A DNA stretch of 64,000 nt, taken from NCBI GenBank assembly GCA_007115705.1, contig QXEO01000548.1, forward strand, positions 8,940,383 to 9,004,382. The letters run 5' to 3'. This document shows positions 61,634-64,000 of this stretch, in pieces; the first letter of the stretch is position 1; every line of letters begins with the position of its first letter. A program made the translations under genes and the position numbers. The notes beneath the pieces were generated by a model. The model saw only the letters and a program-made list of their open reading frames with translations. It did not search any database and was not told where the DNA came from. Source of the stretch: Dactylis glomerata. Its lineage: Eukaryota > Streptophyta > Magnoliopsida > Poales > Poaceae.

Positions 61634-64000
61634 TTCGCACTTTCTGCGCCTAGCTCAAAGGCGTTAAAGAAAAGCACTCTTGGGAGATAACCCATTGTTT
61701 TACTTTCAGTTCTTTTTCTTTTATTTGAGTCTTGGAAGTTATTAATACTGTAATAACCACTCCTTATCCTTTTTATTTCATTGTTGTGCCAAGAGAAGCC
61801 TCTAATTTGAGTGAGGTAAGATTTGGGGATGTTGCTGTCCTGAAACAGATTTCGGTGCTGCACCGTAAAATTCGTGAAAATTCTCAGGACATCTTTTTTA
61901 CCTGAGATTTCTTGTGCATATGCCCCAGGTTATATCCAAACTTTCATTAGTTATACACTTTTTTATTTGAGCAGCACAAAATCGTCTAAAAATTCGACCT
62001 TTGTCAGCTGTTCTGTTTTGACATATTTCTGCCACTATTTGTGTTTGCCTCTTTATCGCTTTCTTTTTTAGTTCTTTTGATCACGGAACTTTTGGGGAAG
62101 TTGCTACAGTAGTATATGCTTTATATGTGGTGGTTTTGAGTTGAAACCTGAAGCAATAAGGGTTGATTCATTGCTATGCTTACACTAATGTTGCTAATAG
62201 AATTGTGTTTAGTTTTGTATGAAGGAAGTTTTCAAGTGTAGGGATTGGAGAATGATGAGATGAGTTGAAGAATGGACAAAAGCTCAAGATTTGGGATGCC
62301 CATGTCACCCCAAGAAATATCCAAGAGGTACAAGCATCAAAGCTTGGGGATACCCCCGAGGCACCCCTTCTTCATCGGCAAAAATCAGGTCACCTTTCAA
62401 CACACTATATTTTTATTGCTTCATGCATTATGCATTTTTCTTGGAGCGTCAGTTGTTTTAGTTTTCAGTTTTGTTTAGTTTTGTTTGCGGCAATAAATGG
62501 TTGGACCCCACCAAATTTCTTTTGGAGAAGTTGCCTTGCTTTTCATTTGCCAAGAACACTCTGTTTTTCACTCTTATCGTTCAACGAGTGTTCTCCTTTT
62601 TCTGCTACTGCATTTAGTTTTTGTTTTTCGCCTTGATTTGTGTTCAGATCTTGTTATATCTTTGAATCAAGGTGTATTTTGACCTCTGGTCCATGTTGGT
62701 TTTCATCAAAGGAGTTATTTCAAAAAGGTTCGAATGGTGTTGGAAAAGAGAAAAAAAAATATGCAAAAAAGTGCTACAAAAAGGAGCTTGTGTAGACTGC
62801 GGCCTAGACTTTTGCATGTCGTGCTTGATGTCTTTTTGATAGTATGATTAGTGGTTTTACTGTAGCATGACTTGTCTCAAATGACTGAGATTACTTAATG
62901 AGCCTTTGAAAAAATCATGCATTGTTTTTATTATTTGGAAGCATTATTTTGGTTTTCTCCTTGATGCTTTATTTGGGTTGACTTGGCGCATGCTCACACA
63001 TGTTAGACTCATACAAAGTCGCCATAAGCCTCTATGATCATTTATTTTTTGACTTTTGATGCCATCTTATGCTTCTTTTAATGTTGCTTTGTCGCTTTGC
63101 ATGATTATGGCCGTTATTGCTCTCTTAGTTGGTCGCTCCCAGTCTTTTGCTAGCCCTCATTTTGTACTGAGTATGAGCTCTACTCGTGCGTCCAACTCCT
63201 AAAAACCAAGTTGTTCTAATGTGTCCACCATACATACCTATTAGCAATTTGCTATTCCAAAGTACATTTGACTTGCTTTTATCTATCCTTCAAATTAAAC
63301 TCTTTTGGTGTTATGCGAAAATTGGTCAATAAAGCTCTCACGAACCTGATGGCACACTTTAGTTTTCTCGTTCTTAAAAATTTGACATTGTGGCTCTCTT
63401 ATGTTGAGTTGTTATGCTTGCAAGTTGTAAGTTGGAAATTAGCCCAGCCATGCCGTCATGGGGCAAGCTTTCAACATTGTACTTCTTATTTGAATTGATA
63501 TCATGATCTTTTGTTTATGGATACTCGCGATGTGAAATAATTTGAGAATCTTGCGGGATCATGGAGTTTGCATACGTGTTAGAGAAATGCCTGGGCCGCT
63601 AATCTAAGCCATGCATAATTCATGGTGGAAATTTACAGCATGCCCATAGTGAACATTCGACGACGCATCTCAATAAAAAGCTATACCAATGGTAAATAAA
63701 AGAGATGCCGAGGTGTTTGTTGTCTATTTGTCCTATCATTTTGATGTGGGCTTGTTCCATGTCATCGGGCACGGAGGTACCCCGTTGGAGGTTCTCGATG
63801 TTACGTGTATACTTACAATGACAAGAGCTTGCTTGGGACTCTAAGTCGAGTAGCATGATGTTTGGGTATTCGTACTTCACGGGACACGAGGTTTTCAACT
63901 TATGATTTGTCAAGCATATGCATCATAATTGTACTCGCATTAACTTTAACCATTCAAGATGCTTATGATGGGGGCAATGAGAGCTCAAAGCTAGTAAGTA
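61634..64000 (+). other. Gypsy-F 3' non-coding region
   Basis: The conserved block gcgcctagctcaaaggcg...ataaccca is at about 61646-61694. Two diverged copies of the aagcttggggatgcc motif are near 62283-62300 and 62338-62355. The remainder aligns with 12497-14155 of Gypsy-B and, beyond about 63240, with 54600-55420 of Gypsy-E inverted. There is no gene. Confidence 0.7.

Larger units (their letters stand above)
59217..64000 (+). mobile_element. Gypsy-F, Athila-like element cut by window end
   Basis: It has a 5' LTR at 59217-60861, a PBS at 60873-60890, a gag-like ORF at 61040-61633, then the family's 3' non-coding region up to 64000. The 3' LTR lies outside. The ORF is the intact relative of the one in Gypsy-A. 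Confidence 0.85.

Overview
The window looks like Triticeae (wheat, barley or a relative) intergenic DNA. It consists of LTR retrotransposons nested inside one another, with PIF/Harbinger, hAT-like, RTE-LINE and SINE pieces and two decayed plant genes: an F-box gene, and an intron-containing gene of the FMN phosphatase/riboflavin kinase family. No bacterial features, rRNA, tRNA or CRISPR were seen. Family names come from protein motifs, primer-binding sites (PBS), target-site duplications (TSD) and remembered consensus sequences, not from a search. Exact boundaries come from TG..CA ends and TSDs read by eye.

Layout. 1-4061: small Athila-like Gypsy element A (minus), with a SINE in one LTR. 4062-5964: decayed Gypsy remains ending in a reverse transcriptase fragment. 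5965-6575: 3' half of a Harbinger-type SANT/NAM ORF (minus). 6576-24305: 3' half of a SIRE/Maximus-like Copia element, M1 (minus). M1 is interrupted by gag-only Gypsy element B (plus, 8374-23090, TSD tcccc), and B is interrupted by its relative C (minus, 14156-20723, TSD gctac). 24306-26060: truncated Gypsy element D. 26270-28443: Harbinger-1 with TTA TSD and a broken transposase. 28762-30023: F-box pseudogene. 30058-30788: hAT-like MITE. 31504-34710: FMN hydrolase/riboflavin kinase pseudogene with ten readable exons. 34909-35506: rearranged RTE LINE pieces. 36175-36555 plus 48130-49056: left half of Harbinger-2 with the 5' half of its SANT/NAM ORF, split by full-length Copia M2 (minus, 36556-48129, TSD ccgtc). 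49057-52336: 5' half of M1 (plus). 52337-52442: start of an Angela-like Copia LTR. 52443-59216: Gypsy E (minus). 59217-64000: Gypsy F (plus), inserted in E and leaving the window.

Main results. (1) M2 carries a 3' accessory gene for a 509-residue basic/acidic protein with a nuclear-localisation-like motif. It appears to have its own TATA box and a 354-bp intron, and it shares a repeated palindrome (core CCGGATTATCCGG) with the LTR U3. (2) The two halves of M1, and of the ORF it interrupted, lie 28 kb or more apart in opposite orientation with the same TSD (attgg). This suggests an inversion or a misassembly. (3) In the riboflavin kinase homologue the phosphatase half is hit by three lesions and the kinase half reads clean. 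(4) The non-autonomous Gypsy elements share a conserved block just after their ORF and an internally repeated copy of the polypurine-tract motif.
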